A stretch of DNA of 64,000 bases from Fidelibacterota bacterium (GTDB taxonomy: Bacteria > Fidelibacterota > UBA8477 > JABMPR01): contig JAIPJF010000015.1 of NCBI GenBank assembly GCA_021734325.1, positions 16,866-80,865 on the forward strand. The letters run 5' to 3'. The notes beneath the pieces were generated by a model. That model searched no databases, had not been told where the DNA came from, and saw only the letters and a program-made list of their open reading frames with translations. Below are positions 38,618 to 48,531 of the stretch, in pieces. How positions within the stretch are numbered: the first letter of the stretch is position 1; every line of letters starts with the position of its first letter. Made by a program: the position numbers and the translations under genes.

Positions 38618-38777
38618 GATACCCTCCCATTATTGGTTGGTTAAAGTGTTCATAAAGCGCGCAAATGTAGTCGGCGGCATAGGGGGTGCCAAGAGGTTTT
38701 TCGCATGCTTAATTTACTAGGAAAATCATGTTCAGGCGATAAATTGCAACACTTAACGCAAGGCTAGAAGGATAATA

Positions 38778-39173
38778 ATGGCGGTGAAAAAGTATAACAA
38801 AACGACCCTGAACAAGTTCCAAAAAATACTTTTAGATGAGCGAAATCGTATCACGGAAGACCTCGATTATCAGAAAAACGAATTGAATCAAACCATCACT
38901 GGTGGATCAGGTGATTTATCGTCTGCATCCTACCACATGGCAGATGTTGGAACGGACATGGCAGAGCGGGAAAAAACAAGCCTTTTCGCACATCGGCAAT
39001 CCAAATATCTCACTGATATCGATGAAGCTCTTGAACGGGTGGACAATGAGACTTACGGTGTCTGTGTCATCTGTGGTGATCTGATAGAGGAAGGACGGCT
39101 GATAGCCGTTCCTATTGCGAAGTACCATGTTTCATGTAAAGAGACACAAAACCAGCGTAATCATAATCAATAA
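38778..39173 (+). CDS. TraR/DksA-family zinc-finger regulator
   Basis: A 131-residue protein with a helical N-terminal hairpin (LNKFQKILLDERNRITEDL) and a C-terminal zinc finger YGVCVICGDLIEEGRL followed by H and C in YHVSCKE. DksA-like proteins enter the secondary channel of RNA polymerase and modulate initiation with ppGpp. The coiled-coil tip carries the acidic DVGTDMAERE, the family's usual DxxD-type region. AGAAGG lies just upstream of the start. It stands alone and is not tied to its neighbours. Confidence 0.85.
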   Translation: MAVKKYNKTTLNKFQKILLDERNRITEDLDYQKNELNQTITGGSGDLSSASYHMADVGTDMAEREKTSLFAHRQSKYLTDIDEALERVDNETYGVCVICGDLIEEGRLIAVPIAKYHVSCKETQNQRNHNQ

Positions 39174-39193
39174 TTACACCTGATCATACTTCT

Positions 39194-39679
39194 CTAAGTT
39201 TCAATCAAAGCAATTAAATTCAGGAGATTCTTTTCGTAGAAGCTTGTTTTGTTCTGCATATACACAATATTCAGTCCAGAATCTTCAGGACCAAATCCAA
39301 TTTTTAATCCAATAGGAAGGCTCTCCAGCAGTCTGATCAATCTTGCATCAGGTTGTGGCTCGAGTTGGAGCAGCATGTTTGGATCAAATTCCATAAATCT
39401 GCTATGCAGAGCGCTTCGCTCCTCATCCACAGGGGCATAAAGCATATCTCCATATTGAAAATTCGTACTCCTGAATCGAATATCAGTGCCAGGCGGCCGC
39501 ATGATCAGAAAATGAAACCTTTCAGGGAGATTATATAATCGTTGAAGTGTATATCGTGCGATTCTCAGCCACTGCTGTTTTTCAGGATAGATGATAGCTA
39601 TCCGTTGAATATCTCTGAATCGATCCTGGAAACTGTAGGGAGTCTCAGCAACTTTTTGTTTTGAATTCAGTAATATCAT
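39194..39679 (-). CDS. unrecognised 161-residue protein
   Basis: No family is recognised with confidence. Visible features are a soluble alpha/beta pattern with IQRIAIIYPEKQQWLRIARY near the start and LPIGLKIGFGPEDSG followed by a hydrophobic end (LLNLIALIE). The layout vaguely recalls the half-length proteins related to glycosyltransferase family 9 that are seen in Bacteroidetes (DUF6913-like), but this is only an impression. It is convergent with the DksA-like gene and leaves about 150 bases to the divergent M23 gene. Confidence 0.6.
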   Translation of the reverse strand: MILLNSKQKVAETPYSFQDRFRDIQRIAIIYPEKQQWLRIARYTLQRLYNLPERFHFLIMRPPGTDIRFRSTNFQYGDMLYAPVDEERSALHSRFMEFDPNMLLQLEPQPDARLIRLLESLPIGLKIGFGPEDSGLNIVYMQNKTSFYEKNLLNLIALIET

Positions 39680-39832
39680 GGCGACCGTGATTTAACTGAA
39701 ATCCATACCAGAATCAATGCACTTGTTCATAAATTACATAAACAGATACTGAAATTAAAATTCGCGAAATCCATCTCTCAGGAAGTCAGAATAATCATTG
39801 CATCCTCCGCTGAGGGTTTGATTTTATCCACC

Positions 39833-41956
39833 ATGATTAGAAATACCCTGCTTATACTCGTTTTGTTTAGTTTTGCGACTGCTCAGCAGTATCACTGGCC
39901 GATCAAGGCATCCCAAAGTCTGTCAGCGACCTATTGCGAATATCGGGATGGTCACCTCCATGCCGGAATTGATATAAAGACCTGGGGTGAGATGGAGGTC
40001 CCCTGCTACGCCGTTGCAGATGGCTATATTGAACGGATCATTGTCGGATATAATGGATATGGTCGAGGGCTTTTCCTCAGATTGGATGATGGCCACCTGG
40101 TTATTTATGGTCATCTTGAATTGTTCACTCCGGGTATGGAGGCTCTTGTCCAAGCCGAACAACAGCAGGCGGCCAAATATTCCGTTCGATTTAGATTTGA
40201 GCCAGATCGGTACCGAGTCAAGGCAGGACAGATCATCGCCTACAGCGGGACCAGTGGGACAGAACATCCTCATCTGCATTTTGAGATCCGGGATTCCTTG
40301 AACCAGGTGATCAATCCACAACTTTTTTATCCAGGGATAAAGGATACCAAAAAACCAGTGCTGGATGAGATCATGTTGATTCCAGATGGATCTGATACCA
40401 GAATCAATAACAGCAGATTCCCTGTGATCATCGATGTAGACAATGCCGAGGAGCAGATCATGACTACGGGACCCTTTCGTCTGGCGATCAATGCCCATGA
40501 CAGGAAAGATGGCACCTATAATAAATATAATTTCTATCGGGCAGATGCCTTTGTAAATGATTCCCTCATCTATGCTTATCGGTTTGATCGGGTCCCCCGG
40601 GACCTGACAGATTCAGTGACAGCTGTCTACCCGGGACCTCGAGGCAAACGGAAGTGGCATTTTATGTCCATGTTTGACTCGGGCATGCAGCCAAAATTCC
40701 CATTCACCCCAGATCATTTGAATGGAATCATCCAGCCTGAACGTGTTTCCACCCTCAAGCTTCGCGTTGCCGATATCCAGCGGAATGTAAACTCTGCAGA
40801 ATTTGTATTTACTCCTCAAGCCAATGCATCCTGGAAAGTTGCAGTGGTAGACGATGACTTCCTTATCACCCGCAGCTACACGGGGAATAACTATGAACGA
40901 TATCAATTCTATACTGGCAGCAACACGTTTATCCCTGTCTCACTCACCAGTTACAGGCTGCACTCCACGAGCTGGGTGATCCCCAAGTCCAGTTCTGTGG
41001 ATGGTGTTCGAGGTCTCGGAAGTTATGGTGGTAGCATAAAGTGGCTTCTCCCTCCTGCAGGGCAAGCTGATCCAATGATGACCAGCCAATGGGTTCAAAA
41101 GGATGGTGAATTCGTTCTCCGTCTTGCCAGTTCTCAACCCTATATATATCCACTTTCATATCGGCTCTCAGGCGATTCTGTTTTACACACCGGGGAAGTA
41201 TTTCAGATCAACGGCAGTGAGGCTGAATTGGAAGCGGTATCACTAAAGACCCGGGCAAAATCAGACAAGATTGAACTGCTTATAGGCGATGATCCAATCT
41301 TCTCAGCCGCCTTAAAACCATTTGTATCCGTCGAGCAATCAGATAGCATAAATTTTCAATTGAATGAATTTGGAATTAGCCTGAAGGTCATCAATCAAAG
41401 TGAGGACGAGCTTTATCTAGACCTTGACACAGCCTCTGGAAATTTTGCCAAAAATCAGATCACCGGAATCCAGATACATGCCCTGGCCCCCTCCATGCCC
41501 AGGTTCAATGGGGAGCTACTCTTTCAACATGCTGAAAAATCTGGTAAATATTCGGTTTTTTCTCCTGGCCAAAAAGGGACCTGGAAACGTCTTCAAGGCG
41601 TAGATTCAGAAGAGGCCACTGCTCTATTCATCAGCAATGGCGGTGAATTCTTTCTGATCCGAGATGATCAGGCACCTGAGGTTAAGGCAGAGGAATCATA
41701 TCAGACGGTTAGAAGAGGACAACGATTGGTCTTTACTATTCGTGAGGATACGGGTGTGATCAACTACCGAAATCCCTCGCTCTCAGCCAAGCTTGACGGA
41801 AAATTATTTTTTCCCGATTACAATCCCCTGCGAAAGGAGATATCCTTTCATATTCCAAAGGACATCTCTGATGGGCTGCATCGATTTGAAATCGTTGTGA
41901 GCGATGCATCAGAGAATAAGCAGACATTCATTCAGGAATTTTCTGTACGCCCCTGA
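39833..41956 (+). CDS. M23-family (LytM) metallopeptidase
   Basis: About 707 residues from the ATG at 39833, chosen because the signal peptide (MIRNTLLILVLFSFATAQ) begins there; an ATG at 39818 adds five residues. The peptidase domain (about 25-175) has the zinc ligands in HLHAGIDIKTW and HPHLHFEIRDS and the YGHLE motif. The C-terminal 530 residues are beta-rich and unassigned. M23 enzymes cut peptidoglycan cross-bridges; the large extra part suggests an envelope or surface role. The rhomboid gene starts two bases after its stop, so the two are coupled. Confidence 0.87.
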   Translation: MIRNTLLILVLFSFATAQQYHWPIKASQSLSATYCEYRDGHLHAGIDIKTWGEMEVPCYAVADGYIERIIVGYNGYGRGLFLRLDDGHLVIYGHLELFTPGMEALVQAEQQQAAKYSVRFRFEPDRYRVKAGQIIAYSGTSGTEHPHLHFEIRDSLNQVINPQLFYPGIKDTKKPVLDEIMLIPDGSDTRINNSRFPVIIDVDNAEEQIMTTGPFRLAINAHDRKDGTYNKYNFYRADAFVNDSLIYAYRFDRVPRDLTDSVTAVYPGPRGKRKWHFMSMFDSGMQPKFPFTPDHLNGIIQPERVSTLKLRVADIQRNVNSAEFVFTPQANASWKVAVVDDDFLITRSYTGNNYERYQFYTGSNTFIPVSLTSYRLHSTSWVIPKSSSVDGVRGLGSYGGSIKWLLPPAGQADPMMTSQWVQKDGEFVLRLASSQPYIYPLSYRLSGDSVLHTGEVFQINGSEAELEAVSLKTRAKSDKIELLIGDDPIFSAALKPFVSVEQSDSINFQLNEFGISLKVINQSEDELYLDLDTASGNFAKNQITGIQIHALAPSMPRFNGELLFQHAEKSGKYSVFSPGQKGTWKRLQGVDSEEATALFISNGGEFFLIRDDQAPEVKAEESYQTVRRGQRLVFTIREDTGVINYRNPSLSAKLDGKLFFPDYNPLRKEISFHIPKDISDGLHRFEIVVSDASENKQTFIQEFSVRP

Positions 41957-41957
41957 C

Positions 41958-42596
41958 ATGTTCATTCCCTTGAAAGATATGAATCCCAATCTGCGCAGAC
42001 CGATTGTCACATATGGTCTGATCAGTTTGAATGTGTGCTTCTTTCTCCTCCAGCACTTATTTCACCTCGATGGTCTGGTTTTTTCAAAAGCTGCGTTTAT
42101 TGGTCATGAACCACTCTCACTTATCACCTTGATCTCTTATCAATTCCTGCATGGTGGCTGGGCGCATTTAGCCTTTAATATGCTCTTCCTCTACATTTTT
42201 GGCGATAATATCGAAGGTTCGCTTGGTCCCAGGTTCTTTCTCCTTTTCTACCTGAGCTGCGGGATAGGTTCAGCCTTATCAGAAGTATATCTGGATCCAT
42301 ATTTTGGCGTTCATGGACCAGGACTGCTCATCGGTGCATCGGGATCAATCTCTGGAATTATGGCTGCCTATGCGCTCCGGTATCCCCGGGCTAAAATTCT
42401 CACCTGGACCCTCTTTTTCCTGTTTCTGGAAATTCCTGCAGCCTGGTTCATCGGCATCTGGATCGTTTCACAATTTATATTTGAATTTATGTCACCTGGC
42501 GATGGTACGGCTTATATTGCACACATCGGTGGATTCATAATCGGACTAATGATGTATAGCTTGTATCACAAATATCAAATAAGTAGACCCATATGA
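41958..42596 (+). CDS. rhomboid-family intramembrane serine protease
   Basis: 212 residues from the ATG at 41958, one base after the upstream stop; an earlier in-frame ATG would overlap the peptidase gene by 53 bases. There are six membrane helices, the catalytic serine in GASGSISG, the catalytic histidine in AHIGGF, and the HGGWAHLAFNM motif on the first loop. Rhomboids cut membrane proteins within the bilayer; targets are not predictable here. The cdd start overlaps its stop by 4 bases. Confidence 0.9.
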   Translation: MFIPLKDMNPNLRRPIVTYGLISLNVCFFLLQHLFHLDGLVFSKAAFIGHEPLSLITLISYQFLHGGWAHLAFNMLFLYIFGDNIEGSLGPRFFLLFYLSCGIGSALSEVYLDPYFGVHGPGLLIGASGSISGIMAAYALRYPRAKILTWTLFFLFLEIPAAWFIGIWIVSQFIFEFMSPGDGTAYIAHIGGFIIGLMMYSLYHKYQISRPI

Positions 42597-42979
42597 AGCA
42601 AAAGTTAATCGATACGGCATTGGAGGCTCGTAAAGGGGCTTACGCAAAATATTCAAATTTCCATGTTGGTGCGGCTCTGGAAACAAAAGCAGGTCGGATT
42701 TATTCTGGATGTAATATTGAGAATGCCAGTTACAGTCTGACCATGTGTGCTGAGAGGACTGCCCTGTTCGCAGCCATTGCAGCCGGAGAAAGAGATTTCG
42801 TCCGTCTGGTGGTCGCAAGCAAGAATGGCGTCAGTCCATGCGGTGCCTGTCGCCAGGTCATCTGGGAATTATGCGGAAATATTCCCATACTACTTGTCGA
42901 TGAGTCAGGGGAAACAAAAGAGACGACTTCAGCAGATCTACTCCCCGCAGCATTTGGTGAACAAGATTTGAATCATTAA
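42593..42979 (+). CDS. cdd: cytidine deaminase
   Basis: A 128-residue protein of the small tetrameric type. The zinc site is TMCAERTALF (Cys and catalytic Glu) plus PCGACRQV (two Cys), and the substrate pocket is FHVGAALE and GCNIENASYSL. It converts cytidine or deoxycytidine to uridine forms. It is translationally coupled to the rhomboid and followed by tdk and a nucleoside carrier: a pyrimidine salvage run. Confidence 0.95.
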   Translation: MKQKLIDTALEARKGAYAKYSNFHVGAALETKAGRIYSGCNIENASYSLTMCAERTALFAAIAAGERDFVRLVVASKNGVSPCGACRQVIWELCGNIPILLVDESGETKETTSADLLPAAFGEQDLNH

Positions 42980-43022
42980 GCAAGCTCGAAGCGATTGAAA
43001 CAACAAGGAGAGAGATGAATTC

Positions 43023-43586
43023 ATGGAGCATTTAACGCCCCATCACAGTGGATGGATTGAGGTCATTACCGGATCCATGTTCAGCGGGAAAACTGAAGAA
43101 TTGATCAGACGACTCCGACGTGCCCAAATTGCCCGTCAACATGTGGCCATCTTCAAACCGGATATCGATAATCGATTCAGTGAGGACCATATTGTCTCGC
43201 ACAGCAAGCAACAACTTGAGTCGACACGGGTGAAATTAGCCCGGGATATTCTGCCGCTGGCCAAACATGTCCAGGTGGTAGGAATAGATGAGGCACAATT
43301 CTTTGATAAGGACATCATTGAGGTCTGTAGAACACTGGCAAAACAAAAGAAGCGTGTGATCGTTGCCGGGCTGGAAAAAGATTATCGGGCTGAACCGTTT
43401 GGTCCCATGCCGGAGTTGATCATTGATGCTGAATACGTCACCAAGAACCTGGCTATCTGCGTTGTCTGTGGCAACCCTGCCGGCTTTACTCAAAGGTTGA
43501 GCAATAAGGGGGAACAGATTTTAGTAGGTGAAGCTGAAAGTTACGAAGCACGCTGCCGCAGCTGCTACGAAGCCCCAGAGGAATAA
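43023..43586 (+). CDS. tdk: thymidine kinase (type II)
   Basis: A 187-residue protein with P-loop [14 protein letters not shown], the Walker-B-like GIDEAQFFD, and the structural zinc cysteines in CVVCGNPA and CRSC. It phosphorylates thymidine and deoxyuridine for salvage. An AAGGAG site lies ahead of the start, and the gene is 5 bases from the downstream nucleoside transporter. Confidence 0.95.
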   Translation: MEHLTPHHSGWIEVITGSMFSGKTEELIRRLRRAQIARQHVAIFKPDIDNRFSEDHIVSHSKQQLESTRVKLARDILPLAKHVQVVGIDEAQFFDKDIIEVCRTLAKQKKRVIVAGLEKDYRAEPFGPMPELIIDAEYVTKNLAICVVCGNPAGFTQRLSNKGEQILVGEAESYEARCRSCYEAPEE

Positions 43587-43591
43587 ACATT

Positions 43592-44809
43592 ATGCAAAGA
43601 ATCGTTGGTCTGTTGGGTATTGCCGCTATCCTGGGGATAGCCTATCTCATGTCAAATAATCGCAAAGCCATCAATTTTCGACTGGTATTTTGGGGGCTCG
43701 GACTACAGGTGGCATTCGCCCTGTTCATCCTGGCCACACCGATCGGGCAACCGGTCTTTCGTTTCTTTGATCGGGCGATCAATAGACTCCTGTCCTTCTC
43801 TGATGCTGGAGCAGAATTTCTGTTCAACGCCCTGGCAGTCGGACCGGGCAACGAGGGGAGTCTGGGGTTCTTCTTTGCCTTTCAGATTCTCCCGACCATC
43901 ATCTTTTTCTCGGCCTTTATGGCCATTCTCTACCACATCGGTCTGATGCAGTTAGTCGTGAAGTACATTGCAAAAGGCATGCAAAAGACCCTGGGGACTA
44001 GTGGCTCCGAGACACTTTCCGCATCGGCCAACATATTTGTTGGGCAGACAGAGGCACCTCTGGTAATCAGACCCTTTATCAAAACCATGACCAAGAGCGA
44101 GTTCATGGCAGTCATGACCGGTGGGTTTGCAACCATGGCAGGTGGTGTTTTAGCGATCTATGCCAAATGGTTATCAGATGTCCCCAATATTGCAGGGCAC
44201 CTGATGGCTGCCTCAGTTATGAGTGCACCGGCGGCTCTGGTGCTGGCAAAAATTATTTATCCTGAGACCGAAGCCTCCCCGACCCAGGGAGATCTGAATA
44301 TTGAGATCGAAAAGAGTGGTGGGAATGTGATGGAAGCCATCTCCCGCGGTACAGGTGATGGCATGCGTCTGGCAGCAAATGTCGGGGCAATGCTGATAGC
44401 AATTGTGGCCCTGGTTGCTGCCGCGAATTACGGTCTGGGCTATTTTGGATTAAGCTTACAACAAGTTCTAGGCTGGATTTTCTCTCCCCTCGCGCTGCTA
44501 ATGGGTGTGCCTTATGTAGATGCTTTTACCGTGGGTCAGCTCATGGGTGAAAAAATTGTTCTCACCGAGCTGGTGGCCTACGGACATTTACAGGAAATAA
44601 CCGGCCAGCTTACTGAGAAATCAATGATCATCAGCTCATATGCGTTGTGTGGTTTTGCGAATTTTGCTTCCATAGGGATCCAAATTGGCGGAATTGGCGC
44701 TTTGGCTCCCGAGAGACGAGGCGATCTGTCCCAGGTTGCATTGAAAGCGATGATCGGTGGTGCCCTGGCATCCTGGTTAACAGCCACCATTGCCGGATTA
44801 ATGCTTTGA
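43592..44809 (+). CDS. concentrative nucleoside transporter, NupC family
   Basis: A 405-residue membrane protein with about ten helices. CNT-family landmarks include FVGQTEAPLVIRPFI, MTGGFATMAGGVLAIYA and the ALCGFANFASIGIQIGG segment near the end. It imports nucleosides using a proton or sodium gradient. Its place between tdk and adk fits uptake feeding salvage. The symbol nupC is withheld because the CNT subfamilies are hard to separate by eye. Confidence 0.92.
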   Translation: MQRIVGLLGIAAILGIAYLMSNNRKAINFRLVFWGLGLQVAFALFILATPIGQPVFRFFDRAINRLLSFSDAGAEFLFNALAVGPGNEGSLGFFFAFQILPTIIFFSAFMAILYHIGLMQLVVKYIAKGMQKTLGTSGSETLSASANIFVGQTEAPLVIRPFIKTMTKSEFMAVMTGGFATMAGGVLAIYAKWLSDVPNIAGHLMAASVMSAPAALVLAKIIYPETEASPTQGDLNIEIEKSGGNVMEAISRGTGDGMRLAANVGAMLIAIVALVAAANYGLGYFGLSLQQVLGWIFSPLALLMGVPYVDAFTVGQLMGEKIVLTELVAYGHLQEITGQLTEKSMIISSYALCGFANFASIGIQIGGIGALAPERRGDLSQVALKAMIGGALASWLTATIAGLML

Positions 44810-44874
44810 TCTGATTTTGTCGCTGTTCGGCACAAGATTTGTTGTAGTCTACTGGAAATTGGAGACCCACAATC

Positions 44875-45516
44875 ATGCGAATCATATTTTTAGGCCCTCC
44901 CGGGGCAGGCAAGGGAACACAAGCAAAACTCATCGTGAAAGATTTTCACATCCGTCAACTTTCCACCGGGGATCTACTGAGGGAAAACAGACGGCAGGAA
45001 ACCGAGCTCGGCAAAGAAGCTCAGGGTTTCATGGATGCCGGTAATCTTGTGCCCGATGATGTTATCCTCAGGATGGTTGCAGAAGAGTTCAGAAAGCCTG
45101 AACTGGACCCAGGGTATATTCTCGATGGTTTCCCCAGGACCTGCCCACAGGCTGACGGTCTGGATCAAATTCTTAAGGATTCTGCCATAAAACTGGATCA
45201 TGTTCTGGTTCTGGAGGTTCCAGATTCAGAACTGGTCAGACGATTAACAGCCAGAAGAAGCTGCCCCAAGTGCGGCCATATCTACAATTTGGTGTTCAAT
45301 CCACCGGAGCAAGAAGGTATCTGTGATTATGACGGTTCTGAATTGATCCATCGTTCAGATGATACTGAAGCCACAGTTAAAAATCGGCTTGAAGTTTATC
45401 AAAAACAGACCCTTCCCCTGATAGAGCATTATAACAAGCAAGGACTGATCAGGCATATTGATGGTATGGGAAATGTCCAGGATATCTACCAGCGAATCAA
45501 AGCAGCCTTAACCTAA
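44875..45516 (+). CDS. adk: adenylate kinase
   Basis: A 213-residue long-form enzyme with P-loop GPPGAGKGTQ, DGFPRT and the LID domain with a zinc site (CPKCGHIYN... followed by CDYDG, so C-C-C-D type). It interconverts AMP and ATP to ADP. It is followed by coaE after one base. The LID zinc site is common in Gram-positive and some other lineages. Confidence 0.96.
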   Translation: MRIIFLGPPGAGKGTQAKLIVKDFHIRQLSTGDLLRENRRQETELGKEAQGFMDAGNLVPDDVILRMVAEEFRKPELDPGYILDGFPRTCPQADGLDQILKDSAIKLDHVLVLEVPDSELVRRLTARRSCPKCGHIYNLVFNPPEQEGICDYDGSELIHRSDDTEATVKNRLEVYQKQTLPLIEHYNKQGLIRHIDGMGNVQDIYQRIKAALT

Positions 45517-45517
45517 C

Positions 45518-46111
45518 ATGTATATTCTCGGTGTAACGGGGAATATCGGATCTGGAAAAACCACGGTCAGTCAACGGCTCGCAGAGTTTGGAGCGGTCGT
45601 TTCCCATTCAGATGACCTGGCGAAGGAAATCCTTCAAAATACACCCGAGATAATCAGTCAGATTTGTACCCGCTTTGGTGCTGATATTCTCGATGAATCT
45701 GGCAGCGTTCAGACCCGCCTTCTAGCAGAAAGAGCCTTTTCCTCACCGGGCAATCAAAAATTTCTGAATGGGCTGATTCACCCAGAAGTACGCAAGGCAA
45801 CCCTGGCGAGGATTCAAACTGCAAGGGAGAGTGCCTGTCGTCTGTTCGTGATAGATGCCCCACTCTTGTTTGAAGCCGGAGTTGACGCCATCACAGATAG
45901 TGTCCTTGTCGTAACTGCCAGCCATATCTTTAGGCAGGGACGGGTTGAAAAGCGGAGTCAAATCAGAGACAATGATTTCAATCGGAGAGATGAACTACAA
46001 CTTTCCATTGAGGAAAAAATAGCCCGGGCGGATCATGTGATCACAAATAATGGAAGCCTGGATGATCTAATGGAAAAGGTGGACGCCCTTTACCGTCAGC
46101 TTATGCTTTGA
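45518..46111 (+). CDS. coaE: dephospho-CoA kinase
   Basis: A 197-residue enzyme with P-loop GNIGSGKTT, the DAPLLFEAG motif and the later helical lid. It phosphorylates dephospho-CoA, the last step to coenzyme A. One base separates it from adk; its last 11 bases overlap the end of the convergent dgt gene. Confidence 0.95.
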   Translation: MYILGVTGNIGSGKTTVSQRLAEFGAVVSHSDDLAKEILQNTPEIISQICTRFGADILDESGSVQTRLLAERAFSSPGNQKFLNGLIHPEVRKATLARIQTARESACRLFVIDAPLLFEAGVDAITDSVLVVTASHIFRQGRVEKRSQIRDNDFNRRDELQLSIEEKIARADHVITNNGSLDDLMEKVDALYRQLML

Positions 46112-47333
46112 GTCGGGAATGGAGCCGGATGGCGTAGTTATCAGTCATTCCTGATATCCAATCACACACATGCCTCATTTTAACAGCGATATCTTTTTCA
46201 CCTGTGACGCCTCTGGGAAGCGCCAAGTCCTTGAGAACCGGTCGTTTTTCCAACACTGCATCACGATAATAGGTGAAGAGTTCCTCCAGAATTGATACAC
46301 CTGCTGATTCTGGCAGTTTGACATAGTCAGAATTGTAGATCAGCTTGTAATTGAGAGCGCGCAAGGCTTGAAGTTCCAGTTGTGCCGAATTCTCCATGGA
46401 TAATGTGTAGCCATATCTGGGAACCTGCATAAAAGGTTCGGGAAGCTCAACAAGATGAACAGATGTGATCCAGCGACCAATAATTCCAGCGACAAACCGG
46501 GACATGGGAAATCTCCCCTCCAAAACCTCATCCAGATCCGTTTTTAAGGTATCAGAAACAGACACCTGCTCTTCCTCCCAGTAATTCCGAACCTGTTCGG
46601 CTGTGAGGACGCTCTGCTTGACCCCATCAAAGAGATCAGAGGTTGTATAGGCGATATCATCGGCAAGATCCATGATGGAACATTCGATGGATCTTATTTG
46701 CACGCCCTGTTGGCTTTTCTTGTCCAGATCTGCATCATCATGGACCCAGGTCAGGACTTCCCGCTGTTCCGGATAAAGAAACTTTGCTCCGCTTTTTGTG
46801 TTGTCCTTACCGACGATCTTGTATTTCAGAACTGCATCCAACAAGGCACGGGTCGGCTGCATCCCTCCCTTGCTTATCCCCCTGGTATCCCCCCTGACAA
46901 TGTCGGTCAGGATGCGCAGGGATTGCGCATTGCCTTCAAAGCCGCCCCATGGATCCATGAGCTCATTCAGTCTGGATTCACCCTTATGGCCAATGGGAGG
47001 ATTCCCCAGATCATGAGCCAGACAGGCCGCTTCAACCAGGGCCGAATCAATCTGGTAGCTTGGGGTGAGAAAGTCTGATCTCCGATTCAAATAGTTCACA
47101 AGTGAACGACCGATCTGAGCCACCTCTATTGAATGGGTCAAACGGGTGCGATACTGGTCGCTCTGGCCGGTAACATAGACCTGGGTTTTACTCTGGAGGC
47201 GCCGGAAGGCAGTCGAGTGGATGATCCTGTCACGATCAATCTCGAATGCATTGCGATATTCATCCTGCAGGAGGTGTCGCTGGCCAAGGGATTCACAATC
47301 CCATGCTGAATAGAAGGTGTTTTCTAAGCCCAT
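46101..47333 (-). CDS. dgt: deoxyguanosine triphosphate triphosphohydrolase-like protein
   Basis: A 410-residue HD-domain protein. The metal site shows RLTHSIEVAQIGR, CLAHDLGNPPIGHKGE and DLADDIAYTTSDL. It removes triphosphate from dGTP and related dNTPs. The N-terminal FRRLQSKTQVY is typical of the family. It is convergent with coaE, overlapping by 11 bases, and stands alone on its strand before xerD. Confidence 0.92.
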   Translation of the reverse strand: MGLENTFYSAWDCESLGQRHLLQDEYRNAFEIDRDRIIHSTAFRRLQSKTQVYVTGQSDQYRTRLTHSIEVAQIGRSLVNYLNRRSDFLTPSYQIDSALVEAACLAHDLGNPPIGHKGESRLNELMDPWGGFEGNAQSLRILTDIVRGDTRGISKGGMQPTRALLDAVLKYKIVGKDNTKSGAKFLYPEQREVLTWVHDDADLDKKSQQGVQIRSIECSIMDLADDIAYTTSDLFDGVKQSVLTAEQVRNYWEEEQVSVSDTLKTDLDEVLEGRFPMSRFVAGIIGRWITSVHLVELPEPFMQVPRYGYTLSMENSAQLELQALRALNYKLIYNSDYVKLPESAGVSILEELFTYYRDAVLEKRPVLKDLALPRGVTGEKDIAVKMRHVCDWISGMTDNYAIRLHSRLKA

Positions 47334-47437
47334 TGAAGCAATCTATTGCTGCTCAATCCATGTTTCAACAGATATGATGGGCTTCCTGTTGCCTGGGAAG
47401 GGTGATGATAAATGTTCTGACGCATCCAGTGGGTGAA

Positions 47438-48346
47438 TCATTTTTTCCTCGCCCGGGGATGAAAGCTGCTGTGGATTTCTTTCAAATAGGAACTGTCCAG
47501 ATGGGTATAAATCTGTGTGGTTGAAATATCAACATGACCCAGCATCTCCTGAACGATACGCAGGTCTGCACCGCCTTCCAGCAGGTGGGTTGCAAAAGAG
47601 TGTCTGAATGTGTGGGGACTGATGGCTTTCTTTAAGCCGGCTTTCTCAGCCAGTCGCTTAAGCAGGAACCAGACACCTTTTCTCTGGAGAGGTCGACCTC
47701 TATTATTCAGGAAAAGGATTCCTTCATTGAAATATCCCTTCTTCAAAGCAGGCCGTCCATCCTTAAGGTATTCGATCAGCCATTTTTTTGCTTCACCACC
47801 CAGGGGAACCATCCTTTCCTTATCTCCCTTCCCGCGGACCAAAATGATATCCTCATCCATGAGAACCTGTTCGATCGTTAAATTGCACACCTCTGAGACG
47901 CGCATTCCCGCTGCATACATCAGCTCAAACAGGGCGCGATCCCGGAGTCCCAGGTATGTATTCGTATCAATTGCATCCAGAAGTAGTTCTATATCTTCCA
48001 CATTGAGGATTTTTGGTAAACTGGAAGGAAGTCTGGGTGATTCCAGAAATTGAGTGGGATCATCTTGCAGAAATCCTTCCATGACCATGAATTTGTAATA
48101 GGCACGGAGTGAGGAAAAATGTCTGGCCACACTGGTCTGGGCCATTTTTCGTTTCTTCAGATCCTGGGCATAGTCAGTGAGGGATTGATGATCGACGTCA
48201 CCGGGAGCATTGATATTCCGGGTTTTTAAAAATTGCCAGAAATCGGCCAGATCTTCCATGTACGCTTGCTGGGTATTCACCGCCAGATTACGTTCAATTC
48301 GCAAATAGTTCAGGAAATCCTGGAGATAGTGTTCCGATTTTGGCAT
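47438..48346 (-). CDS. xerD: tyrosine recombinase XerD-like
   Basis: A 302-residue tyrosine recombinase with a SAM-like N-domain (YLQDFLNYLRIERNLAVNTQ). Catalytic residues are Arg in YAAGMRVSEVC, Lys in RGKGDKERMVPLG, HTFRHSFATHLL, and Tyr in TTQIYTHLD. It has the length and gap pattern of XerC/XerD, which resolve chromosome dimers at dif. It lacks the extra domain of the integron integrase at 55886. The ATP-free enzyme stands alone, with repeats upstream (48361-48490). Confidence 0.9.
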   Translation of the reverse strand: MPKSEHYLQDFLNYLRIERNLAVNTQQAYMEDLADFWQFLKTRNINAPGDVDHQSLTDYAQDLKKRKMAQTSVARHFSSLRAYYKFMVMEGFLQDDPTQFLESPRLPSSLPKILNVEDIELLLDAIDTNTYLGLRDRALFELMYAAGMRVSEVCNLTIEQVLMDEDIILVRGKGDKERMVPLGGEAKKWLIEYLKDGRPALKKGYFNEGILFLNNRGRPLQRKGVWFLLKRLAEKAGLKKAISPHTFRHSFATHLLEGGADLRIVQEMLGHVDISTTQIYTHLDSSYLKEIHSSFHPRARKK

Positions 48347-48360
48347 GGAAGAATATAGGT

Positions 48361-48490
48361 GTTAATTGAATATTGAATATTGAATATTGAATATTCAGAG
48401 TCGAAAGTCAAAAGTCGGACGGAATGGAATCTCGAGTGCGTCACCCTGAGCGGAGTCGAAGGGTCTCAATATCCTTGACGAAATTAGGGG
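48361..48490. repeat. 7-bp tandem repeats and degenerate interspersed repeat upstream of xerD
   Basis: A run of about four GAATATT-type 7-mers (48365-48396) is followed by the widespread interspersed repeat TGCGTCACCCTGAGCGGAG...GAAGGGTCTC (48436-48468). No gene fits here. Such sequences are common between genes in FCB drafts and mark old repeat insertions. Confidence 0.6.
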
Positions 48491-48531
48491 TCACTACTTA
48501 GGAATTTGGCTGAGAGAGGAAAAGGATGAAA

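Noticed and set aside
47438..48346. The tyrosine recombinase before 48346 as a second integron integrase
   Set aside because: It lacks the IntI-specific insert between the Lys and HxxR boxes and has the standard XerD length; no attC sites are nearby.
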